Source: Pseudomonas cremoris | GTDB lineage: Bacteria; Pseudomonadota; Gammaproteobacteria; Pseudomonadales; Pseudomonadaceae | DNA length: 64,000 nucleotides | Assembly: GCF_014230465.1 (NCBI RefSeq) | Contig: NZ_JAAXCY010000005.1 | Span: 62,001 to 126,000, forward strand | Reading direction: 5' to 3' | Shown here: piece by piece, positions 19,086-28,532 of the stretch | Position numbering within the stretch: position 1 is the first letter of the stretch | Layout of the letters: the number at the start of each line of letters is the position of its first letter | Notes under the pieces: model-generated | What the model saw: only the letters and a program-made list of their open reading frames with translations | The model's database searches: none | What the model was told of the DNA's origin: nothing | Program-made: the position numbers and the translations under genes

Positions 19086-19120
19086 GGGCATACAGGCCGC
19101 GCGCCTGTGTGCCCTTTTTT
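19086..19120 (+). terminator. Rho-independent terminator
   Basis: Arms GGGCATACAGG and CCTGTGTGCCC form an 11-pair stem (one G-U pair) around a seven-base loop, followed by six T. It is 22 bases after the stop of the PPC protein gene and also faces the end of the convergent SMP-30-like gene. Confidence 0.93.
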
Positions 19121-19123
19121 GCA

Positions 19124-20221
19124 TCAGCGCGCCAATGCCAGCGACAACGGCAAGCGCGCCATGCTCGTGTTCTTCAACGAGCCCAGGTACAGCCAGTCGC
19201 CATATTCCCGGGCGGTGGTGATGGGCGAGTAATTGCCCGCGCTGCCGTCCTGCAAATTGGCGATGACGTTGCCATCGGTATCCAGCCCCAGCACAAAGGC
19301 TTTGCGCTCGATGGGCTTGGGCACCACCATCAGTGCCCGCACCATGACCTTGCGCAGCAACGGGTAACCGGCAAAACCATCCAGCAGCGGATTGCGCGGT
19401 GAATACAGCGCCACCCAGAAGCGGTCCTCGCCATTGAAACTGAGGTTGTCCGGCAGGCCGGGCAGGTTGTCGATAAACAGGTCGTGGCTGCCGGCACGTT
19501 CGCCCTTGAGCCAGTAACGGCTGATGCGATAGGCGCCAGTTTCATTTACCAGCACATAGCTTTCATCCGGGCCCAGGGCCACGCCGTTGGCGAACTGCAA
19601 CTGATCCAGCAGCACCTCGGTGGTACCGGTGCTGAAGTCATAGCGCAACAGCCGACCATCACCGCCATGTTCGATCACCGCTTCCCCGTCCTGCCCGTAG
19701 CCCCAGCGGCTCGATGCATCACTGAAGTACGCATAACGCCCGTTGGCGTCCACGGTCACATCATCGGTAAAGCCGAACGGGACGTTGTTGGCACTGGTGC
19801 TCAAGACGGTGAGCTGGCGATTGCCATCCAGTGCCAGCAGGCCCTTGATGCCGTCGGCAATGATCAGGCGCCCATCCGGGTGCAGCGCCAGGCCCAACGG
19901 GCGCCCTCCGGTATTGGCCAATACCTCGAGGGCGTGGCTGTCGGGGGCGGTACGGATGATGCGCCCGTCATGCAGGCCGCTGACCAGATAGCCCTGGGCG
20001 TCCAACACCAAGGCTTCGGGCCCGTCGATGCCCTGGGCGCCGATTTTCTGCACGGCGTTGAGCCGCTGGTTTTCAGCAAAGAGCCCGTCCTTCATCGACG
20101 GCGCCTTAGGCGGTGCCCAGTTCACCGGTTGCACCTTGGTGGGCATCAACAGCAAAAAGGCGATCAGCGCAAGAAACAGCACGAACAGCAGATGACGCAG
20201 TTTTTTGGGACGGGTACTCAT
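19124..20221 (-). CDS. SMP-30/strictosidine synthase-like beta-propeller protein
   Basis: Protein of 365 aa with an N-terminal membrane anchor (LLFVLFLALIAFLLLMPT) and a six-bladed propeller of the gluconolactonase/strictosidine-synthase superfamily. Landmarks are GPEALVLDAQGYLVSGLHDG, ALHPDGRLIIADGIKGLL and LQFANGVALGPDESYVLVNE. This is the membrane-tethered, periplasmic APMAP-like group, for which lactonase or esterase activity is known in some members. The start ATG overlaps the stop of a short upstream remnant that looks like the end of a fatty-acid hydroxylase gene, so this was probably the second gene of an operon whose first gene is lost. Confidence 0.82.
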   Translation of the reverse strand: MSTRPKKLRHLLFVLFLALIAFLLLMPTKVQPVNWAPPKAPSMKDGLFAENQRLNAVQKIGAQGIDGPEALVLDAQGYLVSGLHDGRIIRTAPDSHALEVLANTGGRPLGLALHPDGRLIIADGIKGLLALDGNRQLTVLSTSANNVPFGFTDDVTVDANGRYAYFSDASSRWGYGQDGEAVIEHGGDGRLLRYDFSTGTTEVLLDQLQFANGVALGPDESYVLVNETGAYRISRYWLKGERAGSHDLFIDNLPGLPDNLSFNGEDRFWVALYSPRNPLLDGFAGYPLLRKVMVRALMVVPKPIERKAFVLGLDTDGNVIANLQDGSAGNYSPITTAREYGDWLYLGSLKNTSMARLPLSLALAR

Positions 20222-20325
20222 GACGATTCCTGGTTGTCGTGGGTGCCCGGCTCCCAGTGCAGGGTGCCGAACAGGTAATCCATCAAGGGAAGGACGATGT
20301 TGCCTGAGCGCTCGGCAATTTTTTA
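20218..20325 (-). pseudogene. Remnant of a sterol desaturase/fatty-acid hydroxylase C-terminus
   Basis: An open stretch without an upstream start encodes KIAERSGNIVLPLMDYLF followed by GTLHWEPGTHDNQESS, then a TGA overlapping the next ATG. The pattern LPxxDxLFGT is the usual C-terminal end of the fatty-acid hydroxylase superfamily. Upstream of a six-A run the frame is broken, and within about 75 bases a REP-type palindrome begins, so the rest of the gene is gone. A one-base addition in the A run would extend the frame a little further. Identification rests on a short motif only. Confidence 0.45.
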
Positions 20326-20396
20326 TTGGAGGCAGAGCTTAGTTGGTGGCGGGAAAAGTGCGAGTTTTTGTCCTGATGCCCATCGCGGCCACCTTT

Positions 20397-20465
20397 TGTA
20401 GTGAGCGGGCTTGTCCCGCGCTGGGCCGCTTCGCAGCCCAGCGCGGGACAAGCCCGCTCACTACA
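20397..20465. repeat. REP palindrome, second family
   Basis: A 69-base near-perfect palindrome starting TGTAGTGAGCGGGCTTGTCC, with the reverse complement on the right. It differs from the TGTGGGAG-type REPINs elsewhere in the window and recurs at 57745-57866. Confidence 0.88.
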
Positions 20466-20501
20466 ATAAGCCACGTCCCGTCTTTCTGAGCGAGGTGGGG
20501 C

Positions 20502-21365
20502 TTAAATCAGCGGGTCCCAGCGCTGCGACCAATCGCTTTCGGCCTTGACCACCCCGCGCAGCAACTCCAGCGCGTGCTGCAACACCGCCGAATCCCGTGC
20601 CCGCGAATACACCAGGTAAGTGGGGAAGTTGAACTCTGGCGCCTTGGGCACGCGCTGCATCACGCCGCTGTCCAGGTAGCTTTGCACCACACGGGTACGG
20701 AAATACCCCGCGCCGCCGTTCTCCAGGATGTACTGCAAGGCCAACGGCCCAAGGTTGAAACTCAACGCGGCGCGCGCCTTGTCGGGCAGGGCGGTGTCGT
20801 GTTGCTGGCGAAAGCCTTGGCCCCAGTCGATGTACACGTACGGCTCAGGCTTGCTCACCAGTTGCACCAGGATCAGCTTTTCTTCCAGCACCTGTTCCAC
20901 CTGCAGCCCGGGCCAGTATTGCGGCTGGAACACCAGTGCGGCGTCGAGCACGCCCAACTCCAGTTGGCGCAATAAGTAGTCGCCTTCGCGTACTTCGGTA
21001 CGCAACGCATGGCCGGGGATATGTTCGCGCAGGGCCTGGGCCCAGCCGAGCATCAGCGGGTTGCACAGGCTGACCTCGCCACCGATGTGCAACACATTGC
21101 GATAGCCATCGGGCAATGGCAGGTCGCGTTTCGCCGCTTCCCAGGTTTGCAGCAATTGGTTGGCGTACACCACGAACGCCTCGCCATCGGCAGTGAGTCG
21201 GGCGCCGGCGCGGTTGCGCACAAACAGGGTGCTGCCCAACTGACTTTCCAGGCTTTTGACGCGGGCGGTGATGGCGGTCTGGGTAACGTGCAGTTTCTCG
21301 GCCGCCGCAGCCAGGCTGCCGCAACGGGTGATCTCCAGGAAGGTGCGTGCCAGTTCGATGTCCAT
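20502..21365 (-). CDS. LysR-family transcriptional regulator
   Basis: Regulator of 287 aa. The N-terminal winged helix-turn-helix spans residues about 3-60 (ARTFLEITRCGSLAAAAEKL, then HVTQTAITARVKSLESQLG). The rest is a LysR effector-binding domain of normal length. The target is unknown. It lies five bases downstream of the DUF2846 lipoprotein gene in the same direction, so it is probably cotranscribed with it, which is unusual because LysR genes are usually divergent from their targets. Confidence 0.88.
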   Translation of the reverse strand: MDIELARTFLEITRCGSLAAAAEKLHVTQTAITARVKSLESQLGSTLFVRNRAGARLTADGEAFVVYANQLLQTWEAAKRDLPLPDGYRNVLHIGGEVSLCNPLMLGWAQALREHIPGHALRTEVREGDYLLRQLELGVLDAALVFQPQYWPGLQVEQVLEEKLILVQLVSKPEPYVYIDWGQGFRQQHDTALPDKARAALSFNLGPLALQYILENGGAGYFRTRVVQSYLDSGVMQRVPKAPEFNFPTYLVYSRARDSAVLQHALELLRGVVKAESDWSQRWDPLI

Positions 21366-21370
21366 GGTTG

Positions 21371-21892
21371 CTACTTCGCGTCAGCAGGTTTGGCCAGGCG
21401 GTATTTGGGCATGAATGGCACCACGGCGTCTTCAGGCAAGAGGGCCCAGCGGAAATAGTGCCTGGAACCGCGGTAGATATCGTTGCTCATTTCGCCCAGG
21501 GTCAAGCCGTCTTTCGGCTCGCTCCACAGGTCTTGGTCCACCACAAAGTAGTTTTTGCCAGCGGCCACGGTGAGATCAAACTCCCGAGTGGCTTCGTCGG
21601 TGAGGATCGATGTCTTGTTGGAGCGCACGCGGTGCACGCCTGCCGGCAAGTCGACCTTGAAGTAACCGCCGGTGGGCAGGCCGCCCAGGCTTTTGCCATC
21701 GACATGCACTTCGGTGATGAACTGCGGGCTCAATTGGCGATACTGGCGCACGAAGTAGACCGTGGCAGTATCAGGGGCGGCGTGGACGGGCTCGGCAAAA
21801 AACGGCTGGCCGGCGAGTGGGTCGGTGTGAGCGCAACCTTGCAAACAGGCCAGCGCCAAGAAAAGACCTATCCATGTGTGGGTTCTCGGCAT
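21371..21892 (-). CDS. DUF2846 lipoprotein
   Basis: Small protein of 173 aa. The start at 21892 gives a lipoprotein signal with lipobox LQGC near residue 20 (IGLFLALACLQGC); a start at 21934 would hide it. The mature domain (ATVYFVRQYRQL, then SLGGLPTGGYFKVDLPAGVH and TVAAGKNYFVVD) matches the DUF2846 beta-sandwich family, whose role is unknown. It is predicted to be anchored in the outer membrane or facing the periplasm. It sits between the TAP-like hydrolase and the LysR gene, all on the minus strand. Confidence 0.78.
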   Translation of the reverse strand: MPRTHTWIGLFLALACLQGCAHTDPLAGQPFFAEPVHAAPDTATVYFVRQYRQLSPQFITEVHVDGKSLGGLPTGGYFKVDLPAGVHRVRSNKTSILTDEATREFDLTVAAGKNYFVVDQDLWSEPKDGLTLGEMSNDIYRGSRHYFRWALLPEDAVVPFMPKYRLAKPADAK

Positions 21893-21961
21893 TGCGAAAC
21901 ATCTCTGGAAACAATGAGGCCGCGAGGATAGCACCGAGTCGGCGCAAGGCGCAGCGCTGCG

Positions 21962-23584
21962 TCATTGCATGGCCTGGGCATCACTGCACACGGTAGAACG
22001 CGGCGGTCGGGTGCCATGCGCGAGGTAGTCCCCCACCCATTGGTTGACGCAGGCACTCACCCCGCTGAACGAAACACCATGGGCATAGGCGTCCTTGAGT
22101 TGGACGCGACTGGCCGGGAAGGTGCGTTCGAAGGCCCACGCTGCGCCGGTCGAGGGGGCCTGGTCGTCGAACTCGGCCTGGATCATCAGCAAACTGTCGA
22201 GCCTGGCCAGTTCCTTGTGCGGCAGCGGTCTGGCGTTTTTTCGCGGCCAAGTAGTGCACTGGCGGGCCTCCAGGGCGCTGCCTGCGACGGGATGGCTGGC
22301 GAGGGACTCGGCCTCCTTGCGTTGCCATGTCGCTTCGCTGGAGTAGACCGAGTCGTTGCACAGGATGGCGGTCCTGACCGAGTCGGCAGCCGACATCTGT
22401 AAGGGGCCGGGCTTCGGCATGCTGGTCTGCAAGGGTTCGCGAACACGTTGCAACAGCAAGCTGAACATCAGCTTGGCGCGTTCTTCAATCGCCGGGTTCG
22501 GGCTGAATTGATGGGCGCGGGCTCGCGCCTCCAGTGCCAGGTCATCGCTGTGGGGCGTTTCGCTGAGCCAGCGACTGAGTACCTGTGCACCCATCAAGCC
22601 GGCAGGGTCGCTGTAGTAGCGATTGTTCGAACGCAGCGCCGTGCGCACGCTGGGCAGCAGCGTCATGAATACCCGGCGCACGGCGACCGGGCTGTCACCC
22701 AGGTGATACACGCCTGGGTCCAGGGCGGCAGGGTGAGCGACGAAACGGTCAAAGATTTTCTCTTTTTCGCCCGCCACGATGAAGCTGGCGTGTTCGAAGG
22801 TCGACGTCCAATTGATATTCGAGTCCAGCACCATGCGCCCCACATGGGCGGGGAATAGGCCGCCGTACCAGGCGCCGAGCCAGGTGCCGTAGGCATTGCC
22901 AAGGTAATTGAACTGCAACTCGCCCAGTTGCCTGCGCACAAACTCCAGGTCACGTGCGGTTTGTTCAGTGGTGATGTAGGGCGTCAGCGGATGGCTGGCG
23001 CAGGCTTGGGCGATCAGGCGGGCGTTGTCACGAATGGCGAGCAGGTTGGCTTCGCTGCGATCTTCGCTGGCGTCCTCTTGCGGCACGATCACTTCGTCGG
23101 AGCGACATTCGAGGCGCGACCCCGGCACGCTGCCGAGTCCGCGTGGGGTCACTTCAACCACGTCAAAGGTGTCCGCCAGCGTGCGGTACGTTCCTCCCCA
23201 TTCGGGTTGCCGGGCGTAATGTTTCCATACGGTGGCCAAATGCACGGCGAACGCGCCGCCGGCGTCGAGGCCGGGGCCGCCAGGGTTGGTGAACAGTGCA
23301 CCTTGGCGTGATAGGGGCTGCCGGGCACCCACGCGGGTGATGTCGAAGCTGATGCTGCCGCGCTCCGGCGCGGCGTGGTCGAGGGGCGCGGTGACGATGC
23401 CGCATTGGGTGCGTTCGATAACCTCGGGGTCGAGCCGTTCCAGTTCGGGTTGCGGGCAATCGAGGAACCACTCGATGCCGAAAGGCGGCGGTGGTGTTTC
23501 GGCGTGGCCGATGACGGGGACCAGGGCGGCCAACATCAGCAGGTATCGCAAGGGCACGGCGCTTGCCGTTGGACGGGATTTCAT
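21962..23584 (-). CDS. TAP-like alpha/beta hydrolase, nucleophile Ser replaced by Ala
   Basis: Secreted protein of 540 aa with a signal peptide ending near VIGHAETP. It has the tripeptidyl-aminopeptidase-like (S33) layout: oxyanion loop FTNPGGPGLDAGGAF, then FNYLGNAYGTWLGAWYG where the family has GxSYGT, then a C-terminal TAP domain with LLMIQAEFDDQAPS and DAYAHGVSFSG supplying Asp and His. The nucleophile Ser is Ala (residue 231, codon GCC at 22892-22894), so normal serine peptidase chemistry is not expected. The ATG at 23584 has an AGGA six bases upstream; the frame is open to an earlier TTG. It may be a binding protein, or inactive. Confidence 0.78.
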   Translation of the reverse strand: MKSRPTASAVPLRYLLMLAALVPVIGHAETPPPPFGIEWFLDCPQPELERLDPEVIERTQCGIVTAPLDHAAPERGSISFDITRVGARQPLSRQGALFTNPGGPGLDAGGAFAVHLATVWKHYARQPEWGGTYRTLADTFDVVEVTPRGLGSVPGSRLECRSDEVIVPQEDASEDRSEANLLAIRDNARLIAQACASHPLTPYITTEQTARDLEFVRRQLGELQFNYLGNAYGTWLGAWYGGLFPAHVGRMVLDSNINWTSTFEHASFIVAGEKEKIFDRFVAHPAALDPGVYHLGDSPVAVRRVFMTLLPSVRTALRSNNRYYSDPAGLMGAQVLSRWLSETPHSDDLALEARARAHQFSPNPAIEERAKLMFSLLLQRVREPLQTSMPKPGPLQMSAADSVRTAILCNDSVYSSEATWQRKEAESLASHPVAGSALEARQCTTWPRKNARPLPHKELARLDSLLMIQAEFDDQAPSTGAAWAFERTFPASRVQLKDAYAHGVSFSGVSACVNQWVGDYLAHGTRPPRSTVCSDAQAMQ

Positions 23585-23723
23585 CTGCAATCCTGGTCAG
23601 TCGCGTGGGAAAAAGAAGCCAGTGTTGTGGCTTCTTGTTCGAGGCGACTTTTTTACCAAGGACCGCTGGGGGAAGAATGTAGGAGGACCAGACGGGGCGT
23701 GTACGAAATACGACTTTTGTTTA

Positions 23724-25136
23724 TCAGATCTCGGTTTTCCAGCCGCCTCCCAACGCCTTGTAGAGCGCGATACTGGCCTGCAGGCGTGACAGCCGCAGCT
23801 GCACGTTCAAGTCTTGGGCCGTGTACAGGGTGCGTTGGGTTTCCAGTACCGTGAGCAAGTCTTCGGCACCCGCCTGGTAACGGCTTTCGGCGATCTGGAA
23901 CGCGGTCTGCGCCTGCTGCAGCTCTTCACTTTGCCACTGGCGTTGCTGGTCGAGACGCGTGATTTGGCTGAGGGATTTTTCCACATCGGCAAAGCCGTTG
24001 ATGATCGCGCCGCGATAGGTGTGTAGCAGCTCATCTTGGCGTGCACGGGCCTTGTCACGTTCGGCGCTTAAACGCCCGTTGTTGAAAATCGGTGCCACCA
24101 GGCCGGAGGTCAAGGTGTAGAACGGGCTGCGCAGGATCTCATTGGCCTTGTAGGCGCCAGAGCCGACGGTGGCGCCAAGGGTCAGGGTGGGCAGCATGGC
24201 GGCGCGCGCCACCGTGACATCGGCACTGGCCGCCGCCAGTTGCGCCTCGGCCTGGGCGATATCCGGGCGCTGGCTCAACAGCTGGCTGGGTACGCCTGCG
24301 CTAATGCTCGGCCAGGTCAGCGCCTGGAACGGCTCGACGCCCATGTCTACCGCTTGCACCGGCTGGCCGAGCAGGGCAGCGAGGGTGATCTGGGACTCTT
24401 CCGCCAGTTGCTGGATCAACGGCAGTTGCCGCTGCTGGCTGGCCACCAGGCTTTTCTGCTGGGCCAGTTCCAGGGCGGTGGCGGAACCTGCGTCGTAGCG
24501 GGTTTGCACCAGCCCCAGCACATTGCGTGCGTTGGCCAGGTTCAACTCGGCGATCTGCTGGCGCTGGCGTGCGGCGAGGGTTTGCGCGTAGCGGTCGGCG
24601 ACGTTGCTGAGCAGCGTCAGTTCCACGGTGGCCTGGTCAAACTGGCTGGCGCGCAGGCTTTGTACCGCGCTGTCGCGGGCGGCGGCGCGGCCACCCCAGA
24701 AGTCCACTTCGTAGCTGGCGGTGAAATTGGCGTCATAGCTGTTGACGGTGTTGTTGCTCTCGGTGGCGTCCAGGTCCGAATTGCCACTGCCGCGTAGCAG
24801 TCGCTGACGGCTGGCGGCGAGGTTGAACTTCACCTCAGGCAACAACGGCGCGCCGGCAATCACCGCACTGGCCTGGGCCTGGCGTACACGGGCCGTGGCG
24901 GCGGCCACGTCGAAACTGTCGCGCCGCGCCTGTTCGACCAGGCGGTTGAGTTGCGGGCTGCCAAATTGCGTCCACCATTGCTGGTTGGTGACTTGGGCCG
25001 CGTCTCGTTCGGCAAATTGCCAGGCGGCCGGTGGGGCAATGCCACTGTCGATGGCGGGCGGATTGCCGGTGCAGGCGTTCAGCAACAGGCACAGGCTGAG
25101 GACGGACAGGTGCGAGGGCATGGATCGTTTATTCAC
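23724..25136 (-). CDS. opmQ: OpmQ: outer membrane factor of the pyoverdine exporter
   Basis: Outer-membrane lipoprotein channel of 470 aa of the OprM/NodT (TolC-like) family. The lipobox is LLNAC at about residue 22. The two repeated OEP halves have long coiled-coil helices, such as [20 protein letters not shown] and the final [10 protein letters not shown] typical of the family. With PvdR and PvdT it exports or recycles pyoverdine across the outer membrane. The start is a GTG at 25136 that overlaps the pvdT stop (GTGAATAA); an in-frame ATG lies at 25121. It is the last gene of the pvdRT-opmQ operon. Confidence 0.88.
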   Translation of the reverse strand: MNKRSMPSHLSVLSLCLLLNACTGNPPAIDSGIAPPAAWQFAERDAAQVTNQQWWTQFGSPQLNRLVEQARRDSFDVAAATARVRQAQASAVIAGAPLLPEVKFNLAASRQRLLRGSGNSDLDATESNNTVNSYDANFTASYEVDFWGGRAAARDSAVQSLRASQFDQATVELTLLSNVADRYAQTLAARQRQQIAELNLANARNVLGLVQTRYDAGSATALELAQQKSLVASQQRQLPLIQQLAEESQITLAALLGQPVQAVDMGVEPFQALTWPSISAGVPSQLLSQRPDIAQAEAQLAAASADVTVARAAMLPTLTLGATVGSGAYKANEILRSPFYTLTSGLVAPIFNNGRLSAERDKARARQDELLHTYRGAIINGFADVEKSLSQITRLDQQRQWQSEELQQAQTAFQIAESRYQAGAEDLLTVLETQRTLYTAQDLNVQLRLSRLQASIALYKALGGGWKTEI

Positions 25137-27099
25137 TGGTCAACGCCTTAACCGGATCGAGCCGGGCAGCTTTACGGGCCGGCATGAAGCCGAATACGAC
25201 GCCGGTGACCAGCGCGCAACCAAACGCGCCCAACACCGCCACCAGGGAAAATTGCACCGCTACCTTAGCCAGCACCAGCACGCCGCCGACCAGCAGGGCC
25301 AGGGCGATACCGCACAGGCCGCCGACCACCGAGAGCATCACCGCCTCGGTGAGGAACTGACGCAAAATGTCGCGCTGACGCGCACCGGTGGCCATGCGGA
25401 TGCCGATTTCCCGGGTGCGCTCGCGCACGGTCATCAGCATGATGTTCATCACCCCGATACCGCCTACCAGCAGCGAGATTGCGGCAATCGCGCCGAGCAT
25501 CAGCGACAGGGTGTTTTGCGTATGGGCTTCGGCCTGGATCATCGCCGCGTTGTTGGTCAACTCGTAGTCGCGCTTGCCGTTGTGCAGCTTCTGCATCAAC
25601 TGGTCGATGGCCACTTCGGCCTCGTGCACCTTGCGTGCGTCGGCGGCGGCGATCACCACGTATTCGGGGTCGTAGCTGCCGAACAGGCGCACGCTGGCGG
25701 CGGTGTAGGGGATGGCGATACGGTCGTCGCTGTCCTTGTCACCGGAGGCAGCGCCTTTTTCCGCCAGCACGCCGATCACCTGGAACGGCACGTTCTCGAT
25801 CAGTATGTATTGGCCGATCGGGTTGACCTGGCCCTTGAACAGCTTCTCGCGGATGCGATGCCCGATCACCGCAACGGTGGCGCCGGTACGTTCGTCAGCG
25901 GCGGTGAAATAGCTGCCCTCGACCACCGGCCAATTGAAGATATCCGGGAAATTGGTGTCGTTGCCGCCCACATAGGCCATGTAGTCGACGTTGCCGTAAC
26001 GCACACCCGCCTTGCTGCCATTGACCGGCATGATGCGCTTGACCTGGGGCAACGCCGCCAGCGCCGCGACGTCATTGAGGGTGACCACCCCCAACGGCGT
26101 GCGCGGGTTGGGCGAGGAGCCGCTCAAATAGAGGATGTTCGAGCCGAATGCGCCCATCTGCGCCATCACCTGGCGCTTGCTGCCTTCGCCGACAGCCAGC
26201 ATCACCACCACCGACGCCACGCCGATGATGATCCCCAGCAGCGTCAGCGCCGTGCGAAAACGGTTGATCCACATCACTCGCCAGGCGGCATGCACCGCGT
26301 CCACCAGTTCAGCTTTCCAGGCGCCGTTGTGCTCGGCGCCGTCGGCCAGGCGCTGGCGCAGGTCAACGGCTTGCAACGCACCGGCATTGGCGCTTGGCGC
26401 CGACTCGCGGGTATCGGCCGAGTCGCTGATGATCAGGCCATCGCGAATCTCGATGATGCGGTTGGCGCGTGCCGCCACTTCACGGTCGTGGGTGATCAGA
26501 ATCACCACGTGGCCCTGGCTGGCCAATTCGTCCAGCAGGGCCATGACTTCTTTGCCGCTGTGGCTGTCGAGGGCGCCGGTGGGTTCGTCGGCGAGGATGA
26601 TATGCCCGCCGTTCATCAAGGCCCGGGCAATCGAGACCCGCTGCTGCTGGCCACCGGACAACTGGTGCGGACGGTTGCCGGTGCGCTCGGCCAAACCCAG
26701 GCGGGTGAGCAGGGCTTTGGCGCGGGCATGGCGCTCGGCGGCGCTGATACCGGCATAGATCGCCGGCATCTCGACGTTTTCCTGGGCCGAGCCCGAAGGG
26801 ATCAGGTGATAGCCCTGGAACACAAAGCCGAAGGCTTCGCGGCGCAACCAGGCGAGTGCGTCACTGTCGAGGTGGGCGACGTTTTCCCCGGCGAACAGGT
26901 AGTCGCCCTCGGAGGGGCGGTCGAGGCAGCCGAGGATATTCATCAAGGTCGATTTGCCGGAACCGGAGGCGCCCACGATGGCGACGAATTCCCCGGCATG
27001 GATCGACAGGTCGATGCCGCGCAACACGTCGACCTGAGGGCTGTCGCCGCCGCCGTAGGATTTGCGGATGTGCTTGAGTTCGATCAGGGGCGTGGTCAA
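25129..27099 (-). CDS. pvdT: PvdT: MacB-type ATPase-permease of the pyoverdine exporter
   Basis: Inner-membrane protein of 656 aa. The N-terminal ABC ATPase has Walker [10 protein letters not shown], signature [15 protein letters not shown] and Walker [17 protein letters not shown]. Next comes a first transmembrane helix ([20 protein letters not shown]), a large periplasmic domain and three C-terminal FtsX-type helices ([20 protein letters not shown]). It drives the PvdR-OpmQ tripartite system. No ATG exists near the start; the frame opens at TTG 27099 with GGGGG a few bases upstream, one base after the pvdR stop, so a TTG start is likely. Confidence 0.9.
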   Translation of the reverse strand: MTTPLIELKHIRKSYGGGDSPQVDVLRGIDLSIHAGEFVAIVGASGSGKSTLMNILGCLDRPSEGDYLFAGENVAHLDSDALAWLRREAFGFVFQGYHLIPSGSAQENVEMPAIYAGISAAERHARAKALLTRLGLAERTGNRPHQLSGGQQQRVSIARALMNGGHIILADEPTGALDSHSGKEVMALLDELASQGHVVILITHDREVAARANRIIEIRDGLIISDSADTRESAPSANAGALQAVDLRQRLADGAEHNGAWKAELVDAVHAAWRVMWINRFRTALTLLGIIIGVASVVVMLAVGEGSKRQVMAQMGAFGSNILYLSGSSPNPRTPLGVVTLNDVAALAALPQVKRIMPVNGSKAGVRYGNVDYMAYVGGNDTNFPDIFNWPVVEGSYFTAADERTGATVAVIGHRIREKLFKGQVNPIGQYILIENVPFQVIGVLAEKGAASGDKDSDDRIAIPYTAASVRLFGSYDPEYVVIAAADARKVHEAEVAIDQLMQKLHNGKRDYELTNNAAMIQAEAHTQNTLSLMLGAIAAISLLVGGIGVMNIMLMTVRERTREIGIRMATGARQRDILRQFLTEAVMLSVVGGLCGIALALLVGGVLVLAKVAVQFSLVAVLGAFGCALVTGVVFGFMPARKAARLDPVKALTSE

Positions 27100-27100
27100 C

Positions 27101-28273
27101 TCAACCCCCGTTGCCGTCGGCCGGGCCGATCAACAGGTGATCGCCTTCGTTGAGACCGTCGAGTACCTGCACGCGCAGGCGGTCACTGATACCCAGGCGC
27201 ACTTCGCGTTCTTCGATACGGCCGTTTTCTGCCACCACTCGGGCGATCTGCTTGTCGGCACTGCTGGTGCCGAGCAGGGCGGCCACCGGGGCGGTGAGGG
27301 CGTCCTTGACGGCGCCCGCGACGAAGAATACCTGGGTGGTCATCTCGGCCATCAAGGCGTTGTCGCTGTTATCCACGTCGAGCAACACGGTGTACAGCAC
27401 CACGCGACCGGTGCCGCTCTTGCTCGAACTGCTGGGGCTGCCGCTGCCCTGGCTTGTTTCATTCAGGGGCTTGGGCGGGATCGGCAGGATCTGGCGCACG
27501 GTGCTGGTCCAGCGCCGGTTGCCACCGCTCAAGGTGGTGAAGTACGCGGTCATGCCGGGTTTGACGTGCCCGATGTCAGCTTCCGACACCTCTGCCCATA
27601 CGGTCATTGGCGACAGCTTGGCGATACGCAAGATCAACGGCGTCTGCTGCTGGGCGTTGAGGGTCTGGCCGACTCGCGCGTCCACCGCCACCACCGTGCC
27701 GGTCATGGGCGCATAAATACGTGTGTAGCCCAGCTCCGCTTCATCGCTGCGCAGGCTGGCCTGGGCCTGGAGGATTTGCGCCTGGAACATCTCGACCCGC
27801 GCCTGGGTGGCGCTCAGTTCGGCCTTGGCGGTTTGCACGTCTTCCTCACGGGTGGCATTGCCTGCCACCAGACGCTGCTGGCGTTGGTACTTCTGGCGCG
27901 CCAGTTCGTGCTGGGCCCTTTGTTCCTGCAACTGGGCCTTGAGGTTTTCGATGGCGTAGCGGCTGGCGTCGAGTTTGGCTTTCTGCGTGGATGGGTCGAT
28001 TTCCACCAGCAACTGGCCTTCCTTGACCTGGTCACCGGCCTCGACGTGGATCTTCTGGATCTGCCCGGACGCCTGGGCGCCCACATCCACATAACGACGG
28101 GGTTGCAGGGTACCCAGCGCGGTGACGCTGTTTTCGATATTGCCGCGGGTCACCGTGACTGTAGCCAGGGCGTCGCGGCCGGGTGGCAATACTTGCCAGG
28201 CGGCAACGGCGATGACGGGGATCAGGCATGCGACAACTAGCAGGGCACGTCGGGCAGGGCGAGGGCGTTTCAT
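27101..28273 (-). CDS. pvdR: PvdR: periplasmic adaptor of the pyoverdine exporter
   Basis: MacA-type membrane fusion protein of 390 aa. It has an N-terminal anchor ([20 protein letters not shown]), a lipoyl half ([20 protein letters not shown]), a long coiled-coil hairpin ([20 protein letters not shown]), the second lipoyl half ([14 protein letters not shown]) and a beta-barrel. A short Ser/Gly-rich insertion ([14 protein letters not shown]) interrupts the barrel. It is the first gene of the exporter operon, and a PvdS-type promoter lies at 28329-28352. It is divergent from fpvI and pvdA, a neighbourhood that separates it from generic MacA. Confidence 0.9.
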   Translation of the reverse strand: MKRPRPARRALLVVACLIPVIAVAAWQVLPPGRDALATVTVTRGNIENSVTALGTLQPRRYVDVGAQASGQIQKIHVEAGDQVKEGQLLVEIDPSTQKAKLDASRYAIENLKAQLQEQRAQHELARQKYQRQQRLVAGNATREEDVQTAKAELSATQARVEMFQAQILQAQASLRSDEAELGYTRIYAPMTGTVVAVDARVGQTLNAQQQTPLILRIAKLSPMTVWAEVSEADIGHVKPGMTAYFTTLSGGNRRWTSTVRQILPIPPKPLNETSQGSGSPSSSSKSGTGRVVLYTVLLDVDNSDNALMAEMTTQVFFVAGAVKDALTAPVAALLGTSSADKQIARVVAENGRIEEREVRLGISDRLRVQVLDGLNEGDHLLIGPADGNGG

Positions 28274-28328
28274 GCTTAGGTTCCAGCCAGGAAAGTTCGG
28301 AGCGCAGTTGCGCAGAGCTGACAGTTAA

Positions 28329-28352
28329 ACGAGAGAATTGCTCGGGGATTTA
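28329..28352 (-). promoter_or_regulatory. PvdS-dependent (iron starvation) promoter for pvdR
   Basis: On the minus strand this reads TAAAT, 16 bases, CGT, the exact form of the iron-starvation box recognised by the sigma factor PvdS. The CGT element is 55 bases before the pvdR start, fitting a transcript with a short leader. Confidence 0.8.
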
Positions 28353-28353
28353 G

Positions 28354-28376
28354 GCTGTTACACACCGTGTAACAGC
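28354..28376. promoter_or_regulatory. Perfect 10-base inverted repeat, candidate operator
   Basis: Arms GCTGTTACAC and GTGTAACAGC flank a three-base spacer. The palindrome lies one base upstream of the pvdR PvdS box and between the divergent pvdR and fpvI genes. It has no T-run, so it looks like a protein-binding site rather than a terminator. The regulator is unknown. Confidence 0.6.
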
Positions 28377-28423
28377 TCGCTTACGTAAAAAAATCGACCG
28401 TTGGCGCAAGACTTCTTTAAAAC

Positions 28424-28443
28424 TAGATGAGAATTACTATAAA
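28424..28443. promoter_or_regulatory. Candidate Fur box upstream of fpvI
   Basis: The core GATGAGAATTACTAT (28426-28440) resembles the classical iron box core (AATGAGAATnATTAT type). It lies about 90 bases before fpvI. fpvI is Fur-repressed in other fluorescent pseudomonads, which supports the reading. Confidence 0.6.
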
Positions 28444-28532
28444 TTGCACGAGCTCAAACTGCCATTACGCAATGAGCTGTCATCTTTAGTACTCAAGGAA
28501 TTGATGCCGCCCCTCACAGGCGGTCGGGAGTC

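Noticed and set aside
24823..27153. Long plus-strand open frame of 776 codons opposite opmQ and pvdT
   Set aside because: Antisense shadow of two well-supported genes; the translation is His/Gln/Arg-rich and lacks any domain.
25129..28273. Generic MacAB macrolide exporter
   Set aside because: The family is the same, but an exact PvdS promoter and linkage to fpvI and pvdA point to PvdRT-OpmQ.
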